A stretch of 64,000 bases of DNA, taken from NCBI GenBank assembly GCA_948099385.1, contig CANUEZ040000180.1, positions 3,507,501 through 3,571,500 on the forward strand, in the 5' to 3' direction. Position numbers and translations under genes: made by a program. Source of the stretch: Fasciola hepatica (taxonomy: Eukaryota > Platyhelminthes > Trematoda > Plagiorchiida > Fasciolidae). Positions 49,081 to 63,551 of this stretch are shown in pieces (position 1 is the stretch's first letter; each line of letters starts with the position of its first letter). The notes under the pieces were generated by a model that had not been told where the DNA came from, ran no database searches, and was given only the letters and a program-made list of their open reading frames with translations.

Positions 49081-49596
49081 TCAAAACATGTGATTTTGTA
49101 GAAAAACAGTGACTACTATTTCAGAGGATTCCATTATTTTTCGATCAAACAAGCCAACACAGACATGTTTAATCTCAAGATTCCAGTGAATGTGCATTTG
49201 GTTTGCTCCACGGGATATCCTCTCCACCCCTAATTTCTCTGAATGAAACCCAAACTTTACACAAATATTTCTTTCTAATACCTGACACACGGCTTTGGCG
49301 GTTCGCTTTCTAGCACCAGTGGCTCTCAAATAAGCCCCAGCCTTCAGCCGTTCTAACTCAGCAATATCAAACAGCAGCCTAACCTCGCTCAGATGATTAC
49401 CATTCACGGTATAAAACAAATCATCAGGTGTGAACCTATCGGAAGAGAGTGTCTTAACGGCATTGACACCAAAGTTGTCCGCAAACTTCTTTTCAACACA
49501 ATTATCCATGAGTAGTGGAATGAAATGTGATCGACAGAAATGGTGGGGTATATCAACGGGGAGGGCACAAATGCCACAAACCGTATGAGAGAACAC
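49081..49596 (-). CDS. Hypothetical open frame, possible exon
   Basis: This is a 171-codon open frame, the longest non-repetitive frame in the single-copy part. The composition looks protein-like (Cys and His near the N-terminus around CGICALPVDIPHHFC, then a charged segment with SEVRLLFDIAELERL). No family is recognised. The last about 20 codons overlap DNA that resembles the downstream part of the lectin-like duplication, so any true coding part probably ends before that, perhaps at a splice site I cannot fix. It could also be a chance frame or a fragment of an unknown mobile element. Confidence 0.3.
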   Translation of the reverse strand: MFSHTVCGICALPVDIPHHFCRSHFIPLLMDNCVEKKFADNFGVNAVKTLSSDRFTPDDLFYTVNGNHLSEVRLLFDIAELERLKAGAYLRATGARKRTAKAVCQVLERNICVKFGFHSEKLGVERISRGANQMHIHWNLEIKHVCVGLFDRKIMESSEIVVTVFLQNHMF

Positions 49597-50145
49597 AACA
49601 GTTTAAATACAATAAAATAAATTTGTTTACGAATGGAGTTCAACAGAGAGCAGTAGAAGCATCCAAAATGGAGCACGACACCAAGGAACGACGATAATCG
49701 GGTAAGGACGGTCAAGTATTGATACGGCCACTGAAACGAGACAGTCCTCACGCGCATATTCCAATCAAATAACTTCGTGATCCCAAAGTGAACATTCGAC
49801 CATTGATACACGAAATTCATTCCGAAACCGGATCAAAATGAGCACTGAGTAAGTTGGAATTACGCATTTTCTGTACCTGAAGTGTAAAATGGTATAGGAA
49901 TGTAACAGACAACCCAGTCAAACTCGACTGTAGTTCTATTATGCAGACGATAAAAGAAACAACTACATGGAACGTAACAGCTCAGCCGAGCGCACCGGAA
50001 TAAGAAAAAAAAATAATTTCCAAAAGGCAATTGGGAATCGATACAGATAAAGAAAACTGGTGCAACTGAAAAACGGTGCTTGAAAACAATCGAAAATGCA
50101 GTCGCTAATGACTTACGGTGGGTCAGCCGCGGTAGCAGGAGCCAT
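49597..50145. other. Intergenic, no gene seen
   Basis: A 138-codon frame (49404-49820, -) overlaps the previous entry in another frame and is very hydrophobic in places. I take it for a shadow. Confidence 0.4.
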
Positions 50146-50352
50146 CTAGTATTGTGACGTTTTCAATTCCCCTGCGGTTGTTTTGAAACCCAGTTCCATG
50201 ACAAACGCAAGTGACTGAATATCAATCATGCACACAACCAAACTCTTTGCTCTCTTCTGGGCAATCCATTCACAGACAACATTTTCCAGTTCGGAAAATA
50301 ATGGCTGCTGACATGACTTGCAGTTGCACATCTTCACAGTTCTTCGTTGCAC
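50146..50352 (-). pseudogene. pogo/Tc5-type transposase DNA-binding fragment
   Basis: The 68-codon frame contains LFSELENVVCEWIAQKR, then AKSLVVCMIDIQSLA and GFKTT. This pattern matches the CENP-B/Tc5-type helix-turn-helix of pogo and Tigger transposases, where a P-x-LE-x-x-L-x-x-W-I-x-x-x-R block is followed by a second helix pair. The domain normally binds the transposon ends. No DDE catalytic part follows downstream (lower coordinates), and stops lie upstream, so this is a remnant or a single domesticated exon; a remnant is more likely. Confidence 0.5.
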
Positions 50353-53300
50353 TTGTCTATCGAGACTACAGTGTTCTGCTCTTTATTTTCAAATCATTCA
50401 GAGACTGTGCTCTTCCTCCTTGCAGAAAGCTTACAGATTCCTGCCCTGGGAGTTTTCAAGAATTCCTTCATCCCGATAGACTGAATAACTCTGTTTTCAT
50501 TTCAGTCTGATTTGATGTCGGACTCAAAGGCGTAGATGAACATCCGGCACAGAAATTATATCTCTTTAATTTACGTGATTAACTCAGTATACTACGATCC
50601 CCATCAGTTAATTATCACGTGCGCACCTGTGACGTCTGTGTTTCGTCTGCCTAATAAACAACCAAAGACGACAGGTCCAACAATTCACTATAAGTGAACG
50701 ATTTACTGGGCTCCGCTGTTGTGAGATGGGTTTAAGAGACGGTAAAAGGGCATTTAATCTGACCGAAATGCTTCGGACTACCTTCTATTAGGTCCATCTT
50801 GCAATAACCGAGGCCTGGTAATCGTTTCCGCAGCTCGAAAATGCTGGCCTAGAATACATGGTCGACACAATGGTCAAAACAGATCATTTGAACCCTACTC
50901 CAGTTGATAAAAGGAAGAATCAGTGGGCGGAAAGGCTTCATCTTTGCTGAATTGCAGGGGTTATGTGAAATGGATCGTTAAACGTCTAGCAAGGTTTACC
51001 ATAGGTTTAGGTTTTTTGTTATCGAGGAAACACTGTACTTGTATGATATAAGAAAGAACAGATCAAAATCATTTCTTTTAATTCAAAAGGAAATACACTC
51101 TAAAGATCAGAAGTAAAGGCTATAAGATATTTCATGTGGCCCTTCCAATTCCGATTTTGCCAACTTTCCGCTGCAAGTTATCTGTAAATGAAACATTGAA
51201 TTGAAGCACACTAACATTCATGTGTCTCAAGTGCTGCATCTTGGGGCTTCTCCTACATATAGTACACAAAACGCTATTAAATCCACGCTGAACTGTATTC
51301 AACTACTAGCATCTCATTGTTGGCCACCCAAAGGGAATAGCACTAAATTTTGTGTTCCCCAAGTGGTGTGATGCGTCAAAATTTCACATTTTAGATCACG
51401 CTTTCTACAATCAAAATTGCTTCCCATGCTAACCCACCTTTCACATTTGGATGCACGGCAAGATGCTAGTAACAGAAAACTCATTCCAGCAATTTAGTTT
51501 TTTTCCCTGATTCATGATTTGTTGACTGATTTAGCGTGGAAGTGAGCAATCTATCTCACAAGGTTTGTTTGCGAACTTGATTGTACATGATGATAATTTG
51601 CTGTGTTCCTTTAAAGGGGTACCTGTTGGTCCACGACACTGCTGCACAATTTTGCGAGATCGACATAAATGTCCCCTTGCAGAATGCACGCACGAAATAG
51701 TGAAATAGTCTAAAAATTCCCTGCATTTCAATACGAGAGCTCGTGGGCCAGAATGTACTTCGTGATGAGTTTTATCCGAGCCGACTAAAAGTTGACGGTA
51801 GAACTGCCAGCTTCTTTTAGACAAAGCACTACATAAAGTATCTTCCACAGGATTCAGAACAAAGATTCCTTCTGGTGCTTGCCAAACAGAATGGTAAAAC
51901 CTTTTGGGTAGCTGGCGGAGACCGAGTTTAGGATTTCGACTGGCAACTTTCAGTCATTCCAAATTCGTGTTCTACAAGGCAGTTCTTATGGCGATTGCTT
52001 TCTGGTGGAATTATACTGACAAATAACCGTGTGCAAACTTTGAGTAGTGTACTTCTGATCATGAACCAAGATCCTCGCTACGTCTATTGACTTGACCACT
52101 TTAACTGAATGTGATTGTGGTTTACATTGCATTTAGCTAACAAAGACCTGCTCGGATCCAAGAGCATCACCCACCCTGGTTAAGCCAAGGTTAGACCGGA
52201 TCGATAACAGCGCAATCTGAGTACACTCAGTGGACACCTGATATCAGATGCATCCAGACACGACTTTCAAAGTTGTGTACCATGTCCTCCCAAATAACTG
52301 CAAGTGCATCCAGTTGCGCTTTCTAGCCATGGTCAAGGCAACTAGAACCAGGAAGCTGACCCCGACCTTTGCGCCCAATAGTGTTTAGTCCAGGCACTTC
52401 GACATCTATCGCTTAGGATCAATCGAGGCCCAGCGAATCTGTCATCCTGTCACTCACTGAACGTAAGCTAGATAAAACAATCACACGACAAGGACAATTT
52501 GACTGTTGACAAACCGCTGCACTTGATTGGTGTTCATTCCAAATCTATTAGCATGATATGTTTAATGTCTCCCATGTAGTTTGAAAGCAGTTTGAGAATG
52601 AATTACTTAAACAAGTGTTCCGCCTACTTGAACTTCTATATGATCAGTGGTTAACGTGTGTCCGGTTTTGATGTAATATCTATGAACTGAAAACAGTTTT
52701 CCCAGAGGCAACGTTTGAATACATAAGCTAAGAATATTGGTTTGCACAGTGTACGCAGGATCGTTTCGTTGCATCTTGATAAGTACTTACTGCAGTCTCG
52801 GGGATTTTTTATGGTTAGAACAAAACAGACGTTGATAAAGTCAGTTTTTGCGGTCTACCACATATCAACCCACTAGAGAATCACGGAAAGTGTGGGAGAG
52901 ATTTTCATCACGAAGTGGCTAGCTCACTGGTCCAGTCACATTACCTGTTCAGGTTAGGGTTATGATCATGAATTGCTGGGGCTTCGGCGTAATTTACTAC
53001 TGTAGTGTTTGTGCTGGTGTAGATGATATGAAAAGCGCAGGTGGGACTGACCCAAAGCATCAATTCCCACAGATGGTTTTTTTATCGGTGACCTATAATT
53101 TGTTGGTTCCGTTGATGACGTCATTTTGGAGAGATCGACTTCCATCATCTTATGTGGCCACACCAGAATGTGTTCAGTTATTGAGTGATGTAACTGCCTC
53201 TCTGTTCTGCATATGCAGCCGAGTGAGCTTCCACACTGGAATCGATGAATGCATTTGGATTTGGCGGGGAGGGGGCGGTGGTTCTTTCATAGGTGGTATA

Positions 53301-56300
53301 GAGATCCGGGTAGTTTTTAAGAGAACTATTATTATGACCGCCTATAAGCAGCGAAATGATGTTACTGATATACTGAGTAAACCAGGATTTTCAGCTTGGT
53401 GATTCATTTTCATAAATGCTTATGAAAGTACTCCAGCGAAACACACAACCTGACGTTCGGTGTTATTTTTGCAGTTAGACTTATCTATCAAAGGCTACTA
53501 GAAGGGCTCACGCGGTACATCAAATTCATCCTTCGAAAATGGTTCTTTGATGCGATCTCGAGAATTGAATCCAAAGTCAACATTGACGAATGTGTTTTTT
53601 TTAACGATGACATAACAGACACTGAAAAAAGATGTGCTTCGGAAGAATCTACCAATTATTTCGTGGAGCCATGTGCAGTCATGTGTAGTCATATTCTATT
53701 CGTATTTCATTGAGACCACATGTCACAATGCACAAATAACCATGCGTTCTCTCGGAGCGGTACATCACTGAACTGTAAAGAACCGTTCACCATAGGCTGA
53801 TAAATACAAGATGATGAAGTCAAACACGATCAGTACCTACCCTCATCGAGTTTTGCCTGGACGATAACACAGGCCTTCTGCTCTACATCACAAGTTCAAA
53901 TAGTCATTTGTGAACTGGCCTGCTTGAATATGGCAGAAACTCAATCTATCTATCTATCATCATAGCATCTTTTCTTTACAAGTTTGGAATATTCTCCTGG
54001 GCATCTAATTGGTCTGAGTCAAATTCATGATTTTTCTTTTATTCCACTGTTTTCAGCCCTCCTGGACTATTTCTATATCCAATATGAGACAATGACATTT
54101 TCAGCTAACGAGCAAAAGTTTACAAGTGTCAGATTCAAAATGAAATGTTGTCTGATGTGCAAACTGGTGCATTCAATATCTGATTTGATCTAAAATGGCT
54201 ACCGAATCTTCTCAAAAATAGTTGTAAAGTGGCTCATCATTTGTTTATTTCAACGAGGTTATTTCGCTTCGGACTACTCAGTAAACCGTCAGTAAATGTT
54301 TCCATTGTTTATCAGTTTTCTAGATAATTTCCTGATCACTAATTTGTGGTTTTCAAATGAAACCCAGAACTTCTGTTATAAAAATCAGCTCAGCTTGAAT
54401 AAAGTGTGAAACAGTAATAATATTTGAATGGCCAGAGATTAGCAACATTTAGACATGGGTCGATCAGTAGAAGCAAAGCTTCGATCGTTTTACGGAATAT
54501 ACGGGATCATAAGATCAGTCGCATGATTTTCAGATTGGTGCGGTTAGGTGTAACAGTTTTATTGAGACTAAAAGATGAAACAATTGTCCAGGGTTGCAGT
54601 TGCATTCAGCCTCCTCCAGATGATGTAGAACTCCTTGAAGTTAGTAGCAACTTACAGACTACCCGTATTTTCGTACCAAAATAGACTTCCTGAATGTTGG
54701 TTCAAAAGGCAATACTTTACGGGACAAGCGGTCACAATGTTTAACTCTATAGATGCGCTTATATTGTCATCACGTAAGCAGTGACGAACTATATCTAACA
54801 GGTTTTGAGGTCTTCGAGGCAATATATAAGTCATTGACTTGTGAATCAACTCATGGACTTCACCTCAGGATAGAAAATGAATCATATTTGACCAACGATT
54901 GGATAAATGTCGAATACACGTCTTATTTCAACCATGTGTTATTTGATTTCTGTGAAAGCCGACTTTCTATACATTTATCTGCAGTATGCTCTTGTTCAAT
55001 AATAAACATTCAACTCCACGTGAAAAGCCTTTTTTTGTTACATATGTGAACAGACAACCAACATTGCCGCTTACGTAGGACCAAGGATTCAAATGTGTTT
55101 ATTTATAAGAAAAGAATATTTTACAATTTTTTTTGGCGAAACCTTTATTGTAAACCAAGAATGCCATATCATCGAGTCCATGTTCCGAAATGGGGATTGG
55201 GATTTTTTCCACGATGTCTGTTAAATAACGTCGACGAATAATGCACAGGTGAAGTAAACCTCAGGTACTTCCTGTGTGACTCAATTCGGCTGTCCCTATT
55301 GTAGTCGCACAATCGTCATTTAAGTGTGAATATTATTGACAATCATTATGGCCAGAGTTCTTCTCTGCTGGCATATTACAGGATGAAAACTTGGATTGAT
55401 TGTGGAAGTTCAACATTTTGAAGATAAATTGAAAGTCTCATTCTGACTGAGTGCAAACGTGCAGTATGTGAAGCACAGATATATTCGGATCCTATATCCC
55501 TTCTGTGTTCATCTGTGTTATTTGTAGTAACTTCAAAAATGTTCTTTGTTCTTTGACGGAAAATTCGTTTAATTACATGATGGAGTTTCTGTTCAACAAT
55601 AGAAATAATAGGAAGGTGATCTGATTCCTAATCCCTGTAGTTATCTATTTCAGTTGTGGTCAGTTGACAGATGTTCTATTCTTTGTGAGTAATTTCATAC
55701 TCAATTACGTGTTCACGATATATCCTAATCGTTGTTATTAGGAATTTTGAGACCACAGTAAGGGTTTCACGTAAAACAGAAATTCTCTAATCTCGGAATC
55801 TTTGAATTAACCTAGTTGCTAGGTTGCTACATTCCGTAGCCAACAAACGGTTTTCCGAGAGTTACAGTTGGCTAGTTACAGCATAGTTCACTGGCACTGG
55901 AGTTAGCATCACAGAAGCAAAACAATGACAAATTATATAAACACGATGATGAACAACCATAATTACATGTGCTCTTGGGAAGATTTCGTGTCATGTTCTT
56001 ATTTTGTCATTTCCATGTCTGTGACTACTTCACGGTGTCCCCTGCCGAAGACTCAGGTAGATTCAGAGATCTGACATGTTGTTTCCGGGCATAGAGGGGA
56101 ATGTTTTTCAGTCGGAGCGTGATCTCCTTGTAAGTGGCTAGGATTCTTCGATCATCGTCCTTTTTACGGTGCAAAAAGGACAAAATCCTGATTTGCTTTG
56201 ATTGACGGATCTGATTATATCGAGTGGATAATATTTGTCGTCTGCCAACTTTGCACCAGTTGGTTGCATAACCTACTGCAGTGAAGCTTTCTTAGGCATT

Positions 56301-57884
56301 CAGACATTTTCCTTCTGGCTTAACCTAAGTAAATTTCCCAACCGGTTCAAAGGGATTGGTTCTCATGAAAACAGACGTACTCGACTGATACAATCTTTTT
56401 ATACGTCCTTTATTACCAGTCAAGTTTGATTTGCACCTCATATACACCAGGAAGTCGCACGTCAGCAATACACCACCCACAAAGAAAGCTATTAATAGGT
56501 CCTAGCAAGCCTAACTCGGTCGCTTATTCAGTGGTCAGCAAACAACAAGTCGGTTCAATGTTTTACCATTTTCGCCGATTGAACAGCTCTGGTCAGTTCG
56601 ACTATTGGTGCACCGAAAACCAGTTAATCATACGGATCACCGTTTTATCAGCATAAACAAAAATTCAAGACGGAAATCTGACTGTAAGCCAAAGTTCGAG
56701 TGTCATATTTTTTCTATAAGTACCACGTTCAACAATCACACAGATACAGTTCTCTGGAGCTTTCGACTGTCATCTTTTGATTCTCTATTGCGAGCTGAAC
56801 CGATGGGATCTGCAAGCACATGTCTAGCGCACAGGCCATCCACTGAAACCCGAGAGTAGAGTGCTACAGTCACGACATCATCATCGAATAGTAATGCGTA
56901 GTTTAGAATTGCTCAACGTGGTTGGAAACTTCAAAGACTGAATGAAAAAGGTCTACAAATGAGAAAATAATGAAACAAGAAAATGAAAATAATGAACTAG
57001 CGGTTGGGCTTGACTTTGACCAAGTTTCCTCGAATACCTCTCATTGCTAAATTGACTCTGACTAGCGATATATGCAATATCAAAAGCAATAACCATGTTG
57101 AACACTGAATTTGTAACTGAAATTATTACCCTTATACAGACCACAAATATTATCAGCTGAACGATACCGTACATGATTTCGTCTCACATTTGTTAGGCGT
57201 GTTTGTGAACTGTGCCCGGACAAACTTCCTGTTTGACGTCACCCTTACAACTGTTTTGATCAAAAGGGCCTGTGGGTAATGTGTTCGATTGTCACGAGTA
57301 CTGGTTCAATATATGCCACGCGAGGCACACTTTCTGTAGAAGAATATACCAAATGTTATACTATATCTGTTTTTCCGAAAATCTAATTTGCTTCCTGACA
57401 CCAAGTTACTGGAACCAATTTTACCATGAGTTCAGCACGTCAAGCAAGTGTCTTCAAGTTCTTTTCGACACAATTCGGTGTTTACTTTTGAAAGTCGTAA
57501 TTATGTATTCTGACTGTGTTATTGCACAATTGATACATCCGTTAAAATGTGTTTGGGTCCAGATGATTACAGTACTAACATGAGTGGAAACCAACCATGT
57601 TTTCTTTCAGGGATTTTGGCAAAAAACTAAATCTTTCGTTACGGTCGCTCTCTCACTGCCCCAGTTAGTATAAAGTTATCAACAACGAAGTTTAGTGAAT
57701 ACAGATATCCCCACGTGAAACCTGGTGGGAATTATAGAGTGGCAGATAAAATCCGGAAGTGTTCCACTACAGAGAACGGAGATGTCTGAAGATACGATGA
57801 TATTTGATAAATTACAGTAAGATTGCAAAATGTGAAAACCTTGAGTTGTAAAATGTTCTGGTGTTCAGGTTCAAACTTAGGGAT
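50353..57884. other. Long single-copy stretch, no supportable gene
   Basis: Open frames up to 146 codons occur (for example 52962-53402, +, and 51531-51848, -) but none shows a family motif. The segment 52130-52460 is GC-richer than its surroundings and may be a dispersed repeat. A short CTAT microsatellite is near 53945. Introns of a large gene could lie here, but no exon could be assigned. Confidence 0.4.
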
Positions 57885-57990
57885 ACTCCTCAAACAAAGT
57901 GAAACTGTTTTGGAATAAGCTCCCAGAACAAGTCCTAGATATAATGACAATGAAGGCTTTTAAAAAGCGGTAAATGAATTGTAGGGAAAA
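57885..57990 (+). pseudogene. LINE reverse transcriptase C-terminal remnant
   Basis: One frame reads LFWNKLPEQVLDIMTMKAFKKR and then TAA. This is the conserved tail of many non-LTR (LINE) reverse transcriptases, in which W-N-x-LP-x-x-V and a later FK mark the last residues before the 3-prime UTR. The upstream RT domains are not recognisable in the preceding 200 bases. Confidence 0.5.
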
Positions 57991-60900
57991 GTAGACCCTG
58001 AAATTCATTAGGCAGACTGCGGGCCAAAGATAACACGCATGAATATTGTATCCCTCGTTTTCTCTGTTGGAACGGTTTCTGCAGAGAATTTCTGCCTTTT
58101 ACAAGAAACAAAATAGCACTCAGTGTTGAGAGCTAAAGAAACTCCCCGACATTACAATTATCTGTGCCTGAGGTTGGCTCCGATCAATCAAAAAATAGTG
58201 CAACCTGAGTGGAAGTAGACTGGATGTGACTCAGAATGGAACTAACTGGAAGAAAGAAGTCTGGGCGTACACAAATGATTTGAGAAAGTGAATAGGAGCC
58301 CTACGAAGCTTTAAACATTTTGTGTGTTTCTGAGCGTCAGATAAGCCAAAGGGCTTCAAAATTCTGGATCTGAATGAACGTCGATTATCTGTAGGTGGAA
58401 GCAAACTTCAATGGGCACAAAAATCTGAGCCGTAAGAAAGATAAATATGAACGGATGATAAGAATCAACACCGACCCACCACAAGACCGAAGGCATGGTG
58501 CCAAAAACTGTCGACAGCGCGAAGTGAAGCGCCCATACTCCGGAACACGTGGTCCACACGCACCACGGCGAGGTGAGAAGGAACGGAGAACAAAATCAAC
58601 ATTTTTCTTACTAGGTGACCATACAAATTCACCGTGAATGAAAACTGAACAAAGAAATGTACATCGGTCGTCGAGGGAACAATCAGAACATACGGTAGCC
58701 CAGTTATGGCAGTATAAGCTGCACCTGATATTGGCCCATAGGCCTTAGCTCCCCTGCGTTCATAGTTCAGTAACACACAGCTTAGAGGAGTGGAACTCTC
58801 TTTATGTCAATGCCCATTGGTTTTTTACAACTTCTACCACACCCTCTGCTTGTCCATACATGGGAGTGTGCGAAGCAGGAATAACTTATCATATTTCATT
58901 CGGAGTAAGTGTTTTATCCAGAAATTTAATTCTGATATCCAAAACAAATCGTATCCATTTTATTTTGAAAACCATTTCCACACTCCGCTTCATAACAACC
59001 GAATAGATGTAAAATCATTTAGCAAGAGAGATATTGGTTAGCCATCTAGAGAAATTGCTCTGTGTAAGCTCGACCCCCGGATTATACACCAATGTCATAT
59101 TGACTGCAAGATTACAGCTGTGGTCATCAAAAGCCAGATGTGAATTTGCTGTAGGCAACGGCTTATCAAAATCCCATCCACAAAACGGAGATCCTGACCG
59201 GTGACCACCTCAATGGCAACATAACACACTGGTACGACAGAGTAGTTATTTTGCACCGATTTCAGTTAGATTCCGCGATGCTGGTCTGAACCAGACCGTT
59301 TCCACTCACGGTCGATGTTTTGAACGTTCATGTTAGAAGAGTAAAGTGGTGTACAATGGGGAATAAAATAGAAGATAACAGTAATTTGTGCGAAATTCAT
59401 CATGGATAGCAGGCAGTTCCAAGCGAAATCCATGGATGGCGATGAACAGTCGTATCGTAGAGTGATCCTTGTAAATATATCAACAATAACTTCTGACATC
59501 TCGCAGTGAGTCTCTGATGAGTAATTGCTTCAGTTTATTGAAAATGGGGCGTTACTCATAAATTTTAGGAGTACGACGATGCAAACAGTCGCACATAATC
59601 TTATTTCGTCGAACTGTAGCGTAAAAATCTTCCAATAAACTGCAGTCTCTAAGGCCACTGTCACACGTCCCAGGCCGAATTGTACCACATTTCAGTCAGG
59701 AGCTTTCCTTAAAGCAGAAAACTCATTATTCTTCCATGATAGTTGATATTGTGTGTTGAGGATGATTACAGAATTTACTGTCTTTGAATTTATGTTTCAT
59801 TTGTAAACTGCAGACACTTCTACGGGTATTTTTGAAACTGATGTGTACCGGTGTCCGATGAGCATATTTTGTGCTTGTAAGCGGAAGCATTAACACAGAC
59901 CTACATATTTTTACATGTACCGTAACTAGAAAGCAGTGTCAAAACTTCAGGACAATAAACCTTGTGGTCTGCCATCATTTGGTGAATACCTATGCTCAGA
60001 ATTCAGACGACATTATATTTTCGCCAAAATCAGTCGGCCTCAGTTATTGCAGAATATTAGCTTGTGAGGAAACATGGAACATGGTTATTTTTACATTGAA
60101 TCAACCTAAACATTATCATAAATACATTGCTTCTACACAGCAATAAACATCTGGTTTGCTTTCATTATTCAAGGTTTTCACAGTCTGCTCGACAGAGTCC
60201 ACCACGTTGGTGATAAAATGATTTTCTATCATACACTACATCACGCTGCATTTTCGGCTTCTTTAGCCAGTGCGTAAGTAGCCCTTTGACTACTAACTTA
60301 AGAAGAGTGAAATTTATACGATTGAGTTTAGATCTGCAATGTATATGGGTAACTCCATTGGGTGTACCTTGAAGTTGAACATGCTTTCACTGGTCTTATC
60401 GTGAATAATGAAGTGGTGAGTACTTTTGTGTGACTTCATTTTGAAACTTTTCAGGAAACAAAGAATGTAGCATTATCCCGATAAACTACTACTTACCCCG
60501 GTGACTTATTATCTTTGAATAAGAAGACATTTTCAGTAGTACAGATAAATCTGCCCACGCATTCAGGAGTCCTTGAAATGAAGTACACAAACAAATCAAA
60601 TATATTTTATTCCAGTCCTAATCACCTATGTTGGTGGGTGCTATATGTCGTCATTTGACGGGAGAATGTTTCGGGAGAATTTCCTACGTCAAATGATTTT
60701 TTCTGAGCCTTCCGGGGCTGACCACATTCCGAACATTCATATGCGAAACAAACCAATCCACAAAATGACAGGCCTCATGATTTGAATTCCCTGATGGAAC
60801 TAGTACGTGCTTTCATTTGCTGGGCTTGCAGCTCAACCTTCATACCCTGTGATAATAGCTCGATTGGAAACCTTGAGTTCAACAGAGAATGAGATTGCCT

Positions 60901-63307
60901 GAAAATATTTCCACACTGGACTAAGGTCAGGGACTTCGGCACTAGTTTCTGAGCCCAGTGTGCATGACATCGTCCTATTCATTCGATTTGCTAGATTTTC
61001 TGCCTCTGAAATGTGCATTGCGGTGGTATTCTGCGACTTACCATATTCGCGTTGAAACACTGAGCAAGATACTACAAAATGACTCGAATTCATAGACCTT
61101 GATAACTCTACTGTGGTCCTCATTGCGGAGATGCGAGCAAATCCAGTGTGAGTGGATTTACTTATCACTGTCGCCGTAAGTGATCAACGAGGCACACAGC
61201 AATGACCTTGGTCGAAGGCTCATCGATGTGATTTGAAATTCCAATTACTCGAAAAGTGTGACAGTCATCGTGAGGAAGCGATTTTACAGCACACGGAACA
61301 CAAAATTTCCAAATTATGGAAGAATTGCTCTTGAACCTTTCAGATAAGCACAACCAGGAAAACTATATTCGTCGAAGAAACGGCTTCTACGAAAATATAT
61401 GGGTGGAACCTCAATTCAAATATAACCTAGAATAAATTATATGATCTGGTTGATCAGTTTAACTATATATGCATACATTTTGGGTTACTTCACTTTGAAC
61501 ATTCTACCCTGCCAACCAAGGTCACATATATTCAACTACCCATAGTGCAGCACGAAATCAACGTTAAAAAGAGGTAACTGAATAAATTATTGACAATACC
61601 TTATGGCCTGATATACTTCAATTAGGTCATGAAGCTGGAACCATTGACTAAGTACATTTTTGTTTGCCTCAAAACTGACACTATCTGCATTAGGCTCAAA
61701 CACGAATATGCTCTTTCGGTCTCCTTCGTACTAAATTACACCATGTTCGTATTTCATTTTGGTGCACACTTAGAAATCTCACATCAAAATAACAAAAATT
61801 GCTGCAGGAACCCGTCGTTTACCCAAAACCACTGTTTGCTTTTGTTTTGTCTCTGTAAAACAAACAACAAGAACTGTTCAAATGTAACAGTCTCAACTCC
61901 ATGCAAATTTTGCTTTCGTAAATAAGTGAATATTATCAGGACGGTGATCTTCCTATAGGAGAATTTAAAACCATCGTAGTGCGTTCCATTTTCATGACAG
62001 CAATTCTAATTACATCTTTCTGCACGGAGTAGATTTACCAATTGAATTCATCCGCCGATTACCTGCAGCATTTTGTATTCAAATATCAATAGCACTACTG
62101 TCGATTTTAATGACCAAATGACTGAATACCTCTTCATCCCTTAGGAATTGGTATTTTGTGGATAGTCAAATAGTTTAACACAGAACTGTCACCAAACACT
62201 TGATCTGTCTTGGACTGTTGACCTTCAAATTGAACATGTTTATTGATAAACCAATTCACTTGCACTGCATGTGTATCGAACTTCCAACTTGAACTAAAAT
62301 GATTTCGCGGTATCCCTTAGAATGTACAATTTACTCATTGAAAAGTAATTTCCCGTGATGACCGAACGACAATCAACAAAATAACTGAGTGTCTCAATTC
62401 TGAGCTGTAACTTTAACCTGAATTACTATCTAGAATCTCACAAATCAAATACGATCAGCGTATGAGTAAACGACACCCGGAGATGAAGTAGACCTTGTGA
62501 ACCCATCGGTGTGCAATGAACGGGTACTTTACCACTCACTGTAAATCATAATGATTATGTCCACATTTTTAAAAACTCAGACATTTCAATTATTTTCTCC
62601 AGAAAATGACACTTCTGGTGGTTATTTAACTAAGCGATTCAAGTTCACTATACTTGCTTGATGCGAAGTCGGGTGGAAAAAATAAAAATCCGTGTTTGCC
62701 ACATATCTTTTTCTAAAAATATCGACCGTGGAAATATTCCACCATTTATGCGATTCGTCAAAACCCATTTAATAACCGTCAATTCAAACGGTTTGCATAT
62801 TGCTTGAAAGCAAACAACAAAGTCAGGGGAGAGATAAGTCGCCGAGCACGTTACTCGACGGGGCTGATATAACGGCGTTCCTCCTTGACAATTTCGGGTT
62901 GCACCGCACCACTACACAACTGAATTTGTATCAGTACAGTTGCTTTTTTGTCCTAAATTCATTCCCATTTGTGCTGGAAAATCCATTCGCTCATTTTGCA
63001 TCCAAATATCCAAAGCTGTGTGTCGAAATCGAACTGGTGACATTCCATTTACCGGACAGACGCCCTACCAACTGGACTGTCGCAGTACAGCCGGCCGGCT
63101 ATAAATATATTTCAGGCTCGTCGTGTGAATAGTACATACTTTGAATATATGTCAATATCCATCGGAACACATTGAGCCGTGTGCTGTGAATCCCATTGGG
63201 AAGTTACCGACGAGGCTAAACCCATAATTAAATCCAGCATACATACAATATTTCCTTGGAATAGTGGTTCGCACATCATTAGATACTTATTTTCGTTATT
63301 CAAACAA
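57991..63307. other. Single-copy stretch, no supportable gene
   Basis: Only frames up to about 110 codons occur (for example 60833-61168 on - and 62800-63132 on +), none with a recognisable domain or convincing splice context. Confidence 0.4.
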
Positions 63308-63450
63308 GAGCGACTGTACTGCGATAGTTGAACTGGTGGAGCATATGCTTGGTAAGCTGAATGTCACCGGCTCGACTCCGGCTCACGGCATTGGACATTT
63401 GGATGTGAAACGTGCACGTGGATTTTCCAATACCTAGAAAAATAAAATAG
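63308..63450 (+). repeat. tRNA-derived SINE head
   Basis: A pol III A box (TAGTTGAACTGG, 63325-63336) and B box (GGCTCGACTCC, 63369-63379) are spaced as in tRNA, with a D-arm-like and T-arm-like context (CCGGCTCGACTCCGG forms the T arm). The anticodon stem pairs poorly, so this is a tRNA-derived SINE, not a tRNA gene. An A-rich stretch follows, and an AT microsatellite lies 60 bases further on. Confidence 0.5.
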
Positions 63451-63507
63451 CTGGGTAAGGAAGATATTTTCAGGACAACGCTCGTGTCATGTTTCACGAG
63501 GGGTCTG

Positions 63508-63510
<3 letters not shown>

Positions 63511-63549
<39 letters not shown>
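63511..63549. repeat. AT microsatellite
   Basis: This is a pure AT dinucleotide tract of about 39 bases. It sits downstream of the SINE head and could derive from its tail. Confidence 0.9.

Positions 63550-63551
<2 letters not shown>

Noticed and set aside
51531..51848. 105-codon frame on the - strand as a possible gene
   Set aside because: It has no recognisable motif, no splice context and no similarity to other frames in the window.
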